Shown here: positions 7,771 to 16,398 of the stretch, in pieces
Numbering within the stretch: the stretch's first letter is position 1
How the letters are laid out: each line of letters begins with the position of its first letter
Origin: Actinidia chinensis
Lineage: Eukaryota; Streptophyta; Magnoliopsida; Ericales; Actinidiaceae
Reading direction: 5' to 3'
NCBI GenBank assembly: GCA_009663005.1
Contig: CM018915.1
Span: 12,299,535-12,319,534 of the forward strand
Length of the DNA: 20,000 nucleotides
Notes under the pieces: generated by a model
Databases searched by the model: none
Seen by the model: only the letters and a program-made list of their open reading frames with translations
Told to the model about the DNA's origin: nothing
Position numbers and translations under genes: made by a program

Positions 7771-8467
7771 TGATGAGCGACATCAAGGCTCATGGTCCGA
7801 TTCATGTTCCAATTAGTCCAGTGATGAGAGAGCTGAGCTAAGGATTCAAAGAAGATTGAAATACTTTAGTTCGGAGAGTTTTACAATAACAAGAAGTATG
7901 TTCACTACTGAGGGTTGAACAAAGGCTGGCTTTACTACTCAAATTCGATCCGGGAGAGAACCAATCCGCTATACTTGTGCCAAGGGAGATTACGATTTGA
8001 TGTGAGTGTGTTTTACTACTAGCATAGAATCAAGTCAGGATTTGACTTCTTTGTATTTCTTTGATTTGGTTTTGGTTAGTATTATGATTAGACTTCTTTA
8101 TATTTCTTTGATAAGTTCAGATTTGACTTATCTCCAAGGAAACTTGATTTGGCTAGGATTTATCTTTATGATAAGATTGGATTAGAAATTTTATCTTGGA
8201 AGGCCTATATAAAAGGGCAAGAGGCTATCAATTTCAAAAATAATGAAACTAGAGAGATTTCTTTTGTTCTTCTTGAGTTTTTGAAGAAACTAATATGAAC
8301 TTATCAAGGAATTCCTTGTCGCGTTCAAACCTGACTTATCGAACGATCATCCATTCACGTTTTGTGGCTTCATCATACCAAGATTCTTGTTTTGCTAAGC
8401 AACGGGTCGCGGTTTCATCAAATTTGAAGAGCTTGGGTTTCGTCACGTGTTGGCGTGGTTCGTATCA
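7771..8467 (+). mobile_element. Solo Ty3/gypsy LTR (copy B) with perfect target duplication
   Basis: The LTR starts TGATGAGCGACATCAAGG and ends GGCGTGGTTCGTATCA (697 bp), matching copies C, D and E along its length. It carries the TATA region (8206-8217), the GAATTCCTTGTCGCGTTC block (about 8310) and the AACGGGTCGCGGTTTC block (about 8400). GCTTT lies immediately before and after it. That shows a complete insertion whose internal part was lost by LTR-LTR recombination. The gypsy gag remnant starting near 8640 is therefore a separate copy. Confidence 0.9.
8206..8217 (+). promoter_or_regulatory. TATA box of solo LTR
   Basis: TATATAAAAGGGC is the best preserved TATA core among the LTR copies. 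If this LTR is active, transcription would start about 30 bases to the right and run toward 8467 and beyond. Confidence 0.55.
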
Positions 8468-8472
8468 GCTTT

Positions 8473-8640
8473 GATATTGAATTGGCTTATTCTTAATTGC
8501 TTATTATGCGCCTGAATCCTATGTGGCACCAGAGTTGCATTTAAAACGTAACCTATGATTTTAAATTAATTTATTTAGTAGCAATTCCCTTACGATACTA
8601 TTTTATATATATATATAAGGGAATATATCAGGCAGGAAAG
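8473..8640. other. Short AT-rich spacer
   Basis: This lies between the solo LTR and the gag remnant. It contains a TA-repeat flanked by complementary CCCTTA and TAAGGG arms (8587-8622). No gene or element end was recognised. Confidence 0.4.
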
Positions 8641-9735
8641 GGCGTTGAAGCGTCAAATAAGGAAGGTAGTGGCAGTGAACAACAATATATGGTTTTCACT
8701 TGAAAGCTATGCGGCAATAGTTTGGGAGAATGCAAGTCATTTTTGGGGATTTAGAGATGAATGGAGAGACAAGATCAACGCCTTGACAGTTGCAAAGGAG
8801 GAGCCCCGCACAAGCACCCAACGCAAGGAGGCAAAACCGCCAAGATGTTGGAGACGAAGAGTATTAAGAAGATGATGATGTGGCATATGTGATTAGTATG
8901 AGAAGAGTTAGAGGAGCTAGGAATGAAAGATGAAGACATGATAGGCGGAAACAAGAGGTAGGGATGGAGTAGATAGGAACATTGGCAGCATCAAAATTAA
9001 GATACCACCATTTCTTTGAATTGGTGATATCTTAAAATAAGGAGGATTGATCCTGATATTTACATTGAATTGGAGAGGAAGGTGGAGCTTGTATTTTAAA
9101 TTGCTGCAAATTTCGGAAGAAAAGAAGTAAATCTGCGGCGGTAGAATTTACCGATTATGCTGTTGTATGGTGGGATCAATTGATCTTGAACAAAAGAAGG
9201 AATTATGAACAACGTATTAACACTTGGGAGGAGATGAAGGCTGTCATGAGGAGGCGATTTATAGGGCATTTAAAATTGTAAAGCCTAAAACAGGGAACAA
9301 TGAGAGTGAAGGATTACCATATGGAGATGGAGATAGCATTCATTTGGGCTAACATTGAGGAAGATAGAGAAACAACTATGGCTCGGTGTTTGTGTGGTTT
9401 GAACCGAGAAATTGCTAATGTGGTGGAAGACATGGCTAGCATGTCCATGAAGGTGGAACGGTAACTCAGGAGAGGAAGGACAACCAAGCAAGATAGCAAT
9501 TCTATTCGGGTTCTCCTTCGAATTTGAAGATGAGAAGGCGTGAACAAGAGCCAAGGGAACAACAAGGAGAAAGGTGATCTTCATTACAACTTCAAAGAAA
9601 TAGAGACATTAAATGCTTTTGGTGTTTGGGATCTGGTCATATAGCATCTCAATGCCCAAATAAAAGGGCAATGATAATGCTCGATAATGGAGAAATTAAA
9701 ACAGAAGATGAATTAATCCATTCCTCTATTAGTGA
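8640..9735 (+). pseudogene. Ty3/gypsy gag (capsid and nucleocapsid) remnant
   Basis: Gag would form the particle that packages element RNA. From 8645 a frame reads FWGFRDEWRDKINALTVAKE, a coiled-coil-like N-terminal part. It is followed, with frameshifts, by an arginine-rich RRVRGARNER stretch and IKIKIPPF at about 8990, the usual entry to the retrotransposon gag domain. AVVWWDQLILNKRRNYEQR and TWEEMKAVMRRRF (about 9160-9262) are strong capsid signatures. A CCHC zinc knuckle, CFWCLGSGHIASQC, is intact at 9614-9655 and followed by PNKRAMIM. More than ten frame breaks prevent translation. No 5' LTR is attached. Confidence 0.85.
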
Positions 9736-10185
9736 TTGTGAGTGATGAAGGGAATGCACTAATCATGAGAGCACTCAATGCACAAATAAAAGAAGAAAAT
9801 GATGATGTGCAAAGGGAAAAAAATTTTTCAATACTAGATGTTATGTGAAGGATCGGGTTGGTAGCTTATATTATTGATGGGGGCAGTTGCGAGAATTTGG
9901 CCGGTAAGTTACTTGTTGATAAGTGGGATTGCGAACATTGAAGCATCCTAAACCATATAACCTCCAATGGTTGAATGAAAGTGGAAAAGTGAGGGGAAAC
10001 AGCAAGTTATTGTGTCAATGTATGGGGAGGCACAAGGATGAGGTTCTTCGTGATGTAGTACCTATGCATGACAGTCATGTGCAGCTTGGGAGGCTGTTTT
10101 GTAGCAATTTGAAGGCAAGCCAATTAATGCATTGGGGGGTGGATAGGAACAAAATTAGCTTTGTCAAAAGGGGAAAGGTAATACG
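9736..10185 (+). pseudogene. Ty3/gypsy aspartic protease remnant
   Basis: The active site reads IIDGGSC, with the catalytic Asp codon at 9876-9878. DGGS in place of D-T/S-G is a common variant in plant gypsy elements. Downstream are LKHPKPYNLQWLNESGKV (about 9938-9991) and DEVLRDVVPMHDSHVQLG (about 10036-10090). A degraded LGRPW-type region then appears as QLMHWGVDRNKISFVKRGK. The protease would mature the polyprotein. Frameshifts separate the active site from the downstream frame. The right end overlaps the segment duplicated at 862-1295. Confidence 0.85.
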
Positions 10186-10546
10186 TGACCATTGACACAG
10201 AGTCAAGTGTATGAGGACCAGCTTCGGATAAAGAGATCCATTGGAGAAAGTGAGGAGAAAATAGAGTGAGCATGAGAGAAAATAAAGTGGTGTTAAAATA
10301 AAATAAAAAATCAACAGTTAAAAGAAAGACAGTTCGGCCAAACTATAGAGAAAATACAACAAAATGAGCTTCTATTCGTAAAAAAGAGAGATCAAGAGTG
10401 CTTTCAAAAACTAACTGACCAATGATTTTGTTCTTATACATAGAGAAATAGAACAAATGAAAATATTTTCTTTTCTATGTCCCATTCTAGTAACTCATTA
10501 GCAATAGGCATCTCCTATAATGTGACCATCGTGGTAGTGCCGCCAT
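10113..10546 (+). repeat. Protease-end/RT-linker segment, second copy of the 434-bp duplication
   Basis: This continues the gypsy protease frame. Shifted frames give SQVYEDQLRIKRSIGE (about 10200-10250), rich in E and K, and then NELLFVKKRD (about 10362-10390), typical of the protease-to-RT linker. It matches 862-1295 throughout. At 10546 the homology to that copy ends and an RNase H fragment in the opposite orientation begins, so RT is absent here. Because this copy is in its natural context on the left, it is the likelier source arrangement. Confidence 0.8.
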
Positions 10547-10627
10547 GTCTCCAAAGCCCTAACCAATGCATACAACTCCTTATCATAAGTCGGGTAGTTT
10601 AAGGCTGCCCCACTTAGTTTCTCGCTG
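10535..10627 (-). pseudogene. Ty3/gypsy RNase H fragment, inverted
   Basis: The minus strand reads [20 protein letters not shown], followed by [11 protein letters not shown]. This is the classic start of the gypsy RT-connected RNase H domain. It is an uninterrupted 31-residue frame but only a small part of the domain. Its right end (minus-strand upstream) is fused to an LTR start and its left end runs into the linker duplicate in opposite orientation. It is a rearrangement product rather than part of an ordered element. Confidence 0.85.
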
Positions 10628-10710
10628 AATCTCTTAACTCGAGATCTCGTCACCGGATCAATTGGAGCTTGAATCCGACATGAGTCTTGATAGCCTTGAT
10701 GTCCTCGTCA
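10627..10710 (-). mobile_element. Gypsy LTR 5' end fragment, inverted
   Basis: The minus strand reads TGACGAGGACATCAAGGC, then TTCAAGCTCCAATTGATCCG and TGACGAGATCTCGAGTTAAG, equal to the first 80 bases of LTR copies C and E. It starts with TG at 10710. No polypurine tract precedes it, so it looks like the outer edge of a 5' LTR with flanking DNA to the right. Confidence 0.8.
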
Positions 10711-11311
10711 TGATCCATCTCACCATTTGAAAATCATGATCCATAAAACATTTATCTTTTCATTCATATGAAAATATGTTAATTTCCCAATACATATAAT
10801 AAATACATATATTCTAAAAATGCGACGAAATTTAGAAAATTATTTCCATGATGTTTGTTTACTCTAAACAAACAATTTAATATAACACATACCTTAAAAG
10901 AAATGGAACATACATACATGTTCATAATAACATCTTGGCCAAAACCAAAGAAAAATGGATTATTCCATTGCTCTGCCCAAACAATTCAAAGAAGTAAAGG
11001 CGCCATGTCATTGATTATTCATGAAAACCATATAGGCTCTGCCTTGAAACGATGGCAGTTTGGCTCCTCGGTTACGCGCTCGAGAGCTCGGTTGTTAAAT
11101 CCCTACCGTTTGGGCTTCAGGGGTAACCGTTTATGACATTTTTACTTTTACTAGAACGGAAGCCAGAACTTGCATGCGAATGGATTCGACTTTTTATAAA
11201 TCAACAAAAGAAGAAGACGACTACCCTCATCAATCTTCGTATAATGTTAATTGCTAGAAATATTGTGTAAATGAAGTTCAAAAATGGACTGGTTTTAACC
11301 CCTAAAAGAGT
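10711..11311. other. Unassigned AT-rich sequence
   Basis: No gene or element was recognised. A + frame at 10855-11136 (93 residues) has no family motif. An 11-base TCATGATCCAT occurs twice (10708-10718 and 10734-10744). Confidence 0.4.
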
Positions 11312-11850
11312 TGTTGAAAAGTCAAAGGGCTGCGTTTAAAACCCTTAATGGTGCAAATTAAGCCAATAAAACCTTAATGATGAGGTGTTTATGATTGGGA
11401 GTTACATTGGATTGAAAATTCATGGTTTTAGTTATAAATAGATGAGTTCTTTAGAGAGAAAACTACAGCAACAATACCAACGAATACTTCTGCATTTGAG
11501 TTCATTGAGAGAGACACAGACAAACAAAGAACAGTTCGCCTCGGTAGATGGAGGAGGTATTCTACGTTAGTAATTCTAGCTATTTCATCCTGGAGGAACA
11601 CGTCGACAACAACCGACAACACCCTCGGTAGATGGCGAATCTTTTTTAAGCAAACTGCAATTGCAAAACTCGACTCTGTTGTATTTCTATCTATTTAGTT
11701 TCTACAATTTCGTTCTGTAATTTTTAGTTCTGCAAATGTTCAATCGGTTGAACAATTTGCTCAATTGGTTGAAACTTGTAATTTTAAATTATTTTTTATG
11801 AATGAAATTGTTCTTTTAGAATTATGTTTATTGTCGAATCAATTTTTACC
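11312..11850 (+). promoter_or_regulatory. Promoter/leader-like stretch, possibly a copia-type LTR
   Basis: TGTTGAAAAGTC at 11312 and ACCAACA at about 11850 would make TGTTG...CAACA-like ends about 540 bp apart. A good TATA box, TTATAAATAG, is at 11433-11442. The sequence after it looks like an untranslated leader (CAACAATACCAACG, CATCCTGGAGGAACACG). CCTCGGTAGATGG occurs twice (11539-11551 and 11623-11635). There is no target duplication or primer-binding site. A host promoter with 5' leader is an equal alternative. Confidence 0.3.
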
Positions 11851-12428
11851 AACATTAATTTACTGGGAGATTGTGCAATTATAAACCATTTCAAATATCA
11901 ATTCTTTTAAACTGCTTCCTATGTAAAAACAAAGCACAAAGAGAAACAGAAAGACACAGAGAAAGAAAGAGAGTGTTCTCATTCCCAATTTCGCTATTTC
12001 GTCCATAAAACTTGAGTGCGAGGCCACAAAACACATTATTAGAATAACAAAACCTGCGTTTCAGAATGTCCCCATATTTTGATTTGCCATCCATCAAATA
12101 ACTTGTTGGTTTATTTGGGTCGGTTTACTGGGTGTTGCTGGAGAAACAACTCATAAATAAATTAAATAAATTTTTTTTAAAACGAATTAAATAAAGAAAT
12201 TTTTAATTGAACTGTTACGTCCCTTTGTTATTTGAACGTTGCAACTTTTGTCTTTAAGGAGCAATTTCTACAACTTCTTACGCACAGTGCAATCCAATCT
12301 ATTAGGTATCAACTTCTAAACCAAGAACCAATTCTAATAATTACGGACTTTGCAACAGTTGCCGGAAAAGACCAACCAACCAATTACTTCCAACTTTCGA
12401 TAGCATTTTAAAATTGTTAGCAGAATCA
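11851..12428. other. Unassigned AT-rich sequence
   Basis: No gene was found. It contains a GA-rich patch (11930-11975) and long A/T runs (12155-12210). Its right edge is the terminus of LTR family 2. Confidence 0.4.
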
Positions 12429-13163
12429 TGATGCAAACCTCAAACGCCACGCTTTGAGGCCCAACAAACAATATTGGAATACTTGCCCAAGAAAGCTAAA
12501 AATTTGATTTTATTTTCATAGACAACTCCGACCCAACGTTCATAAATAAAACGCGAACCGAAGGTATTAAAGTAAAATACCCGACCTAATGATTTTAACT
12601 GAATCACAAACAGAAGGTATAAAAGTTGAACGCTACAAGGAAGAATGCCCTCCTGCTAAGTTCACAAGTTCATTGAAGAACCACTATAAGAAGCAAACCT
12701 CAAGTTTGTTTTTATTTTCATTCCAAAGTATTATGCATTACAATGAGTGCAAGCTATTTATAAAGCATGGCTGAAAATAAGATAAGACTAAATAATAGAA
12801 GCCTAAAATTAAGGCTCATTTTGACAAGTCAATCAACTATTTTGATTGGTATGGAATTGAAAAATCAATCAGCCATTTAATCCTTTGAAATAGGCAAGTC
12901 AATCAGTCATTCAATCTTAATCACTCTAAAATAGTAAGTCAAATCATCCATTTATCCTGTAAGATAGGTAAGTCAAATCAGCACCATCAATAGTTTGGAT
13001 TAAATGTATTTGACTTCATCATTTTTTTAGGTCAAGTTTGAATTCCCTATATTAAGAATCAACTCAAATCTATTGAATTAGCCCATGACGGGCTTCAATA
13101 ATATTCTGGGAGCTCTAGTGATGGCCCAACAAGAACTGCAATGAGCCTTAATAGTGTTGTTGA
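12429..13163 (-). mobile_element. Diverged LTR of family 2
   Basis: The minus-strand 3' end GAGGTTTGCATCA matches the end of the LTR at 5122-5820 (GAGGTTCGCATCA). Blocks follow in the same order: a CCCAA-rich U5, AAGTTCATTGAAGAACCA in + orientation near 12669 and a minus-strand TATAAATAGC at about 12755-12765. Near the other end are GGCCCAACAAGAACTGCAATG and TTGTTGA (about 13125-13163). The outer TGATGC terminus is degraded and no target duplication was found. Length is about 735 bp against 699 bp for the other copy. Confidence 0.6.
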
Positions 13164-13228
13164 TTTTCCAGATTCCCTCACACTTCACACACAGGATTCG
13201 TTCTTGAATCGTCAACCTAATCAAAATG

Positions 13229-13378
13229 TTTTTTTTTTTTTTTGAGAAAGATCAGAAATATTAACGTAGCACTAATGTTCTACTCACCTAGGGAAGGTCC
13301 AACTTGTACGACATTTCATTGATTTTCGCAGGACTTGAAATAGTCCATCCCCGCATAGGAGGTACTTGGAATGTTTAG
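13229..13378 (-). mobile_element. SINE-like element with poly(A) tail
   Basis: A run of 15 T (13229-13243) is the complement of a 3' poly(A) tail. On the minus strand the body reads ACCTCCTATGCGGGGATGG, then ATTTCAAGTCCTGCG. The latter resembles a pol III B box (GGTTCGANTCC) at about 13341-13331. It ends GTGAGTAGAACATTAGTGC and CTGATCTTTCTC before the tail. The A box and the exact 5' end are degraded or lost and no target duplication was seen. Confidence 0.5.
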
Positions 13379-13475
13379 CGTTTGGTTCTTTTCTTTTGCC
13401 CAAAAACACAGTTTATACTAGCTTCGATTGCATTTTTTACTTTCAAATTTCAAGTCAAACTGTTTCTGTTCGGTG

Positions 13476-13557
13476 GATGCATTCTCTCTTGTAAGGATGT
13501 TGATAGCGATCAGTACTACAAAAGGAGCTTAATCCCCATAGATGCATTCGCTCTTGT
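13476..13557 (+). repeat. Short direct repeat pair
   Basis: GATGCATTCTCTCTTGT (13476-13492) and GATGCATTCGCTCTTGT (13541-13557) differ at one base of 17. The second copy directly follows the left arm of the inverted repeat. Confidence 0.7.
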
Positions 13558-13619
13558 GATGGCTTACTGCAGCTCTGCTTGTAGTTTTAAATTATAACAT
13601 ATGGGGATTAAGCCCTTTG
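13521..13619. repeat. 20-bp inverted repeat with 59-base loop
   Basis: AAAGGAGCTTAATCCCCATA (13521-13540) pairs with TATGGGGATTAAGCCCTTTG (13600-13619). There are 14 consecutive paired bases, then one bulge, then more pairing. It could be a tiny MITE or a hairpin in RNA. No clear target duplication flanks it. Confidence 0.7.
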
Positions 13620-13914
13620 AAAGTTGTTCAGAACCTTTGTGAATATATCTTAGAAAACAATTCAACTACATGTTAAATTCATATGGTAGACCCCTCGTGC
13701 CCCTTATGGGTACAGTTTGTTGCTAGCTTGGATCCTTTCAAATTATCAGTTTTATAATTTTTGTTTAGGGAAATAAATACACCAATAGTCCTTGAATTTT
13801 CAAAACTGGGGGCGAATCAAAGTTTTTTGAATAATATCAGAGAGTTTATCAGTATTTCATCAATGGATGGAGCTGAACAAAGCTTATGAGATTAGATAAT
13901 ACTTAACGACTATT
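13620..13914. other. Unassigned flank left of the three-LTR element
   Basis: No gene was recognised. This is the preinsertion neighbour of the gypsy element, ending ...AACGACTATT before the GGTTG duplication. Confidence 0.4.
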
Positions 13915-13919
13915 GGTTG

Positions 13920-14368
13920 TGATGGGGATAATCAAGGCTATCAAGGTCAATCGTCCGATTCAAGCTCCAATTGGTCCGGGTGGTGACGAGAGCACGAAGC
14001 TAAGAGATTCAAAGAAGAACTAAATACTTTAGTAAGGAGAGTTATAACAATAAGAAGTATGTTAACTACTGAGGGTGAACCAAGGTTGGTTTTACTACTC
14101 AAATTCGAATTCGGGAGGGAGAGAAACCAATCCGCTATACTGTGCAAGGGGGATTACAATCTGATGTGTGTGTGTTTTACTAGAAAGGAATATTAAGGCA
14201 GGACTGTGCTTACAAAAATCCAAAATTTAAAGATTCAAGAAAGATATGAAAGATCAGATTAGGATACTTTTTTGTATTTCTTAGATTAGATTTTGATTAG
14301 TATCATGATTAAATTGAAGATAAGATCAGATTCGACTTATCTCAAGGAAAACTTGATTGGACTGGGAC
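13920..14368 (+). mobile_element. Gypsy LTR copy C (5' LTR, truncated)
   Basis: It starts TGATGGGGATAATCAAGG and follows copies B and E through CGTCCGATTCAAGCTCC, ACTACTGAGGGTGAACC, CCAATCCGCTATACTG and TTGATTAGTATCATG. It stops near 14368 inside the LTR, before the TATA box. Integrase core sequence follows directly, so the U3/R/U5 downstream half and the primer-binding site are gone. Confidence 0.85.
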
Positions 14369-15017
14369 GGGATGCCTCGTATATACAGATTTGTTCATTA
14401 GGGAGATTGGAGGTTACATGGTAGGCCCTAGGGACCATCGCCTCTGATCGGGGGATGCTAAGTCTTGAGCTATTTTTGGAAAACATTGTGGGGAAATAGC
14501 GAACAAAAATTTTGTTCTCTACTACTTGTCATCCTCAACTGATGGACAGGACTGAAGTAGTCAATCGGACTTATCCACTTTGTTGAGGGTTGTCATTAGT
14601 AAGAACATTTAAAACTGGGAGATGTTTAACACATATTGAGTTTGCTTATAATCGTTGTGTTCATTCTGCTACACATTCTCACCATGTGAAATTGTTTATG
14701 GTTTTAATCCTTAACTCTTTTGAATTTATTCACCTTACCGGTTTTTGAGCATGTAATTTAGATGGTTAAGATAGGCCGACGTTTGTGAGAAGCAACTCCA
14801 TGAGAGGGCACGACTCAATATAGAGAGGAGAACCGAGAGCAATACATCAAGCAACGCCAACGAAGGACGTCACAAGATGGTTTTTGAGCCTGGTGTGATT
14901 GGGAATGGCCTCCAAACCTTGTGATTTACCAGGTGAGTACAATGTTAGTGATACTTTCAATGTTACTGATTTTAGTTCTTTATTGTATGTGAAGATTGGG
15001 GGCAATCCTTCTCAAGG
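14369..15017 (+). pseudogene. Ty3/gypsy integrase segment 1
   Basis: This starts inside the catalytic core. CLV-ADLF-type residues are followed by FREIGRLHG-like and SDRG (about 14434-14446), and then a FWKTLWG-like stretch (about 14478). A CHPQ...RTEVVNRT box (about 14527-14571) has the catalytic Glu codon at 14554-14556. FAYNRCVHSATH and a YGFNPL-like stretch follow (about 14640-14710). After a NIERRTEQYIKQRQRRTSQ stretch (about 14815-14875), about 115 bases of the GPY/F module present in segment 2 are deleted. The tail CDLPGEYNVSDTFNVTDFSS begins at about 14920. The N-terminal zinc domain and first catalytic Asp are missing. Confidence 0.85.
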
Positions 15018-15036
15018 GGGGGAGGGAAGGGGAGGG
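15018..15036 (+). promoter_or_regulatory. Polypurine tract before LTR D
   Basis: GGGGGAGGGAAGGGGAGGG is a pure-purine tract placed between integrase tail sequence and an LTR start. It fits the plus-strand primer site of a 3' LTR and shows that LTR D was once the 3' LTR of the left unit. Confidence 0.7.
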
Positions 15037-15429
15037 ATAGAGGACATCAGGCTATCAAGGAATGATGAGTCCTTTTGTATTTTTAGATTAGATTTTGATT
15101 AGAATTATGATTACGATTGGAATAAGATCGATTTGACCTATCTCCAAGGAAAACTTGATTTGGACTAGGATTTATTTTTATTAGGAATAAGATTAGAGTT
15201 AAGATGAAATAGAATTATTATCTTGTAGGCCTATAAAAAGGGCAGGCTATCAATTTCGAAAAATCAATGAAAAATAGAGGAGATTCGTTTATCTTCGTGA
15301 ATTTCTTCATCATTACCAAGCGTTTATTGCTTTTTTAAGCAACGGGTCGCGGTTTCAATCAACTGAAAGAGTTTGGTTTATTTCGGATGTTGGTGTCGGG
15401 TTTCGTCACGTATGGAGTGGTTAGTATCA
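15037..15429 (+). mobile_element. Gypsy LTR copy D (middle LTR, internally deleted)
   Basis: AGAGGACATCAGGCTATCAA matches the LTR start, with the first bases degraded. The sequence then jumps to TTTTGTATTTTTAGATTAG, an internal deletion of about 300 bases. It continues to the TATA box (15230-15243), the AACGGGTCGCGGTTTC block (about 15342) and the exact LTR end TTAGTATCA. Integrase sequence begins at the very next base, with no primer-binding site between. Confidence 0.85.
15230..15243 (+). promoter_or_regulatory. TATA box of LTR copy D
   Basis: CCTATAAAAAGGGC differs from the other copies by one extra A in the A-run. Confidence 0.5.
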
Positions 15430-16386
15430 GGGATGTTGAGAAATTTGTGTAGGTGTGTCAATTGTAGGCAAGCTAAACAAGGGTCCAGCCGAAGGGTCTA
15501 TGCACACCCCTACCGATTCCTAGTTCGCCTTGGATGATGTTTCGATGGATTTGTCTGGGTTTACCAAGGAGTAGACGCGGAAGGATTCGATCTTTGTAGT
15601 TGTAGAACGATTTTCTAGATGGCTCTTTATTCCTTGTCACAAGACAACGAGCCTCTCATGTAGCAGATTTGTCTTTAGGGAAGTGAGGTTACATGGTATG
15701 ACCTAGGACCATCGTTTCTTGAATCGAGATGTAAGTCTTGAGCTATTTTTGAAAAAAAACATTATGGAGTAAATAGGAAACAAAAACTATTGTCTTCTCT
15801 AATAATTGTCATCTCAAACTGATATACAGACTGAAGTAGTCAATAGGACTTTATACACTTTGTTAGGGATGTCATTTAGTAAGAACATTAAGACTGGAGG
15901 ATTGTTTACCCATGTTGAGTTTCTTATTAAGCGTTGTATTCATTCTGCTACACAGTTCTCACCATTGAAATTGTTTATGGTTTTATCCTTTAATTCTTTG
16001 GATTATCACTTACTGATTTTCTGAAGCATGTACAAATTTTGATGTAAGAATAAGGCCGACCTTTGTTGAAGCAACTCCATGAGATGGCCGACTCAATATA
16101 GAGAGGAGAACCGAAGGGCAATACATCAAGCAAGCCAACAAAGGACGACACAAGCTGGTTTGTGAGCCTGGTGATTGTGTGTGGTTACACACGAGAAAAG
16201 AAAGGTTTCCAGTACAAAGACGTTCTAAGTTGCTGCCCGAGGCGATGGTCCATTCAAGTACTCGAACGGATCATGATAAGGCTACAAACTTGATTTACCA
16301 GGTGAGTACATGTTAGTGCTACTTTTCAATGCTTACTGATTTGAGTCCTTTTGTTTTAGGTGAAGATTTGAGAGCAAATCCTTCTC
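15430..16386 (+). pseudogene. Ty3/gypsy integrase segment 2
   Basis: Integrase inserts element DNA into the genome. This copy starts at the zinc domain (RCVNCRQAKQGSS, C-x2-C at 15454-15465). It continues through the first catalytic Asp region (SMDF-like, about 15545), HVADL- and LNRDV-like residues (the SDRDV position, about 15720) and a QTDIQTEVVNRTL box with Glu at 15833-15835. EFLIKRCIHSATQFSP follows (about 15920-15965), then NIERRTEQYIKQ (about 16098-16135). A GPY/F module reads DCVWLHTRKERFPVQRRSKL (about 16160-16220), then the LPGEYM-like tail and GEDLRANPSQ-like end. Stops and single-base frameshifts are frequent. It is more complete than segment 1. Confidence 0.85.
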
Positions 16387-16398
16387 AAAAGGGGGGAA
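16387..16398 (+). promoter_or_regulatory. Polypurine tract before LTR E
   Basis: AAAAGGGGGGAA sits directly before the TG of the full-length 3' LTR. It is the plus-strand priming site of the right unit. Confidence 0.75.

Noticed and set aside
7771..10546. LTR 7771-8467 as the 5' LTR of the gag-protease remnant starting near 8640.
   Set aside because: The LTR has matching GCTTT on both sides, so flanking DNA starts at 8473, and there is no primer-binding site.
10184..10546. The duplicated 370-bp core as a MITE, because TGACCAT occurs near both ends.
   Set aside because: There are no terminal inverted repeats, and the sequence reads as the gypsy protease-to-RT linker.
5122..13163. The two family-2 LTRs as the 5' and 3' LTRs of one 8-kb element.
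   Set aside because: They are strongly diverged, and between them lie LINE, solo gypsy LTR and gypsy gag in mixed orientations. The first LTR interrupts a LINE with its own duplication-like flanks.
15034..15434. GGGAT on both sides of LTR D could be a target duplication, making D a solo LTR inserted in an integrase gene.
   Set aside because: The left GGGAT is part of the polypurine tract and the LTR would then lack its TG start. The integrase order on the two sides (tail before, zinc domain after) also does not fit an insertion into one gene.
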